From Labilithrix luteola (GTDB taxonomy: Bacteria; Myxococcota_A; Polyangia; Polyangiales; Polyangiaceae), in contig JAMFST010000388.1 in NCBI GenBank assembly GCA_026225435.1, forward strand, positions 1-6,793: a DNA stretch of 6,793 nt, read 5' to 3'. The notes under the pieces are model-generated. The model was not told where the DNA came from. It was given only the letters and a program-made list of their open reading frames with translations, and made no database searches. Made by a program: the position numbers and the translations under genes. Below are positions 6,219-6,793 of the stretch, one piece after another; positions within the stretch are counted from its first letter, which is position 1, and each line of letters starts with the position of its first letter.

Positions 6219-6725
6219 GTGCACTTCGACATCGTCCACGAGTTCGACATCCCGCTCGATGCCCTCGAGCTTGCCGTTCTGTCCCCCGATCTCGCCGAGA
6301 AGCTGGCGCCCCATCTGCCCAACGTGGCGACGCTGACGCAGAAGGAGCATGACCTCCACGATGGCATCCTCGAGCGCGTCTGGGCCTTCCACCCCAGCGT
6401 GCGCGTGCCCGCCTTCGCCCGCGACTACGTGAGCGAGGACATGCTCCGCTACGAGGAGCGCTCGACCTACACGCTGCACAAGCACACGGCGACCTGGCAG
6501 GTGATCCCGCACGTGCGGCCGCAGTGGCAGAAGTACTTCCACGCCAGCGGCACCTACGGCCTCGAGGCGATCGACGGCGGCCGCACGCGCCGGGTCGTCG
6601 GTGGAGATCTGAAGCTGGAGGTCCCCGTCCTCGGGCCGATGGCCGAGCGGATGATCCTCGCCGAGGTCCGTCGCATCTTCGACGCGGAAGCCAAGACGAT
6701 CCGCGATCTCGCAACGCTTACTTGA
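6219..6725 (+). CDS. DUF2505-like (SRPBCC/START-fold) protein
   Basis: A 168-residue soluble protein without signal peptide or membrane segment. The layout is that of DUF2505 proteins, a branch of the SRPBCC (START/Bet v1) helix-grip fold: an opening beta-strand (HFDIVHEFDIP, 2-12), a helical segment (13-34), alternating strands rich in aromatic residues (50-118), then GGDLKLEVPVLGPMAERMI (128-146) leading into a long C-terminal helix (140-166). Such folds bind hydrophobic ligands in a cavity; no ligand or reaction can be named. The start is GTG at 6219, with no Shine-Dalgarno before it and a GC hairpin (6185-6213) just upstream. It lies 52 nt after the uridylyltransferase and its stop overlaps the ribosome binding site of the next gene, so the three are probably co-transcribed. 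Family assignment is from recall of the pattern and is moderately certain; that it is a real gene is nearly certain. Confidence 0.8.
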   Translation: MHFDIVHEFDIPLDALELAVLSPDLAEKLAPHLPNVATLTQKEHDLHDGILERVWAFHPSVRVPAFARDYVSEDMLRYEERSTYTLHKHTATWQVIPHVRPQWQKYFHASGTYGLEAIDGGRTRRVVGGDLKLEVPVLGPMAERMILAEVRRIFDAEAKTIRDLATLT

Positions 6726-6727
6726 GG
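6723..6727 (+). promoter_or_regulatory. Ribosome binding site overlapping the DUF2505-like stop codon
   Basis: TGAGG contains the TGA stop of the previous gene and lies 9 nt before the ATG at 6737. This arrangement favours translation of the next gene from the same mRNA. Confidence 0.5.
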
Positions 6728-6736
6728 CTTATCCAC

Positions 6737-6793
6737 ATGCGCGTTCGTACGAGTGTCCTTCTGACCGCGGCGCTCCTGGGCGGCGCCAGCACC
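6737..6793 (+). CDS. Exported protein, N-terminal 19 residues only
   Basis: The first 19 codons of a gene running off the right end. The translation, MRVRTSVLLTAALLGGAST, has Arg at 2 and 4 followed by a hydrophobic core (7-14) and small residues (GGAS), which is the beginning of a Sec signal peptide or lipoprotein signal. The start is supported by TGAGG at 6723-6727. It lies 11 nt after the DUF2505-like gene. Nothing can be said about its function. Confidence 0.6.
   Translation, partial: MRVRTSVLLTAALLGGAST

Noticed and set aside
4835..6367. Minus-strand open frame (510 codons) opposite the uridylyltransferase
   Set aside because: Low-complexity Arg/Glu/Gly-rich translation crossing the divergent promoter region; the plus strand carries all family motifs.

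Overview
The window is very GC-rich (roughly 70% by eye), with strongly G/C-ending codons, long spurious antisense reading frames and tightly packed genes. Together with the protein families present (an exported transglutaminase, a CoxE-type VWA protein, a eukaryote-like UDP-sugar pyrophosphorylase and a DUF2505-like protein), this suggests a myxobacterium or relative (Myxococcota, former Deltaproteobacteria). The assignment is an inference from gene content and composition, not from a marker gene.

Layout. (1) Left end, + strand: the 3' part of a metallo-beta-lactamase-fold hydrolase gene, then 19 nt later a glutathione S-transferase gene of the Ure2p/YfcG (nu) kind; the two look like one transcription unit. 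(2) Centre, - strand, reading from right to left: a small lipoprotein with YxWxPGxW repeats (from 4808), an exported transglutaminase-like protein with a C-terminal Ig-like domain (from a GTG at 4447), and a cytoplasmic VWA/CoxE-like protein (from 2655). The gaps are 10 and 19 nt, so this is probably one operon with its promoter in the 4809-4990 region. Its last gene overlaps the 3' end of the glutathione S-transferase gene tail to tail by 14 bp. (3) Right end, + strand: a UTP-glucose-1-phosphate uridylyltransferase-like enzyme, a DUF2505/SRPBCC-like protein and the first 19 codons of an exported protein.

How the genes may work together. The first pair is a detoxification or small-molecule hydrolysis unit. 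The three-gene minus-strand operon combines two exported envelope proteins with a cytosolic metal-binding VWA protein; VWA proteins of this sort usually work with a MoxR-type AAA+ ATPase, but none is encoded here. The right-hand enzyme would supply UDP-sugar for polysaccharide or glycolipid synthesis.

The 182-bp divergent intergenic region (4809-4990) is the most structured non-coding DNA in the window. It holds three successive inverted repeats: a perfect 11-bp-arm palindrome, a short 5-bp one and a 13-bp stem with a 5-nt loop. The last overlaps a candidate promoter of the uridylyltransferase gene. A second notable signal is an AT-rich, rare-codon island inside the VWA gene, exactly over its YYFHNC-IY-G motif. 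I see no RNA genes, CRISPR arrays or mobile elements, and I do not see convincing evidence of a wholly new system.
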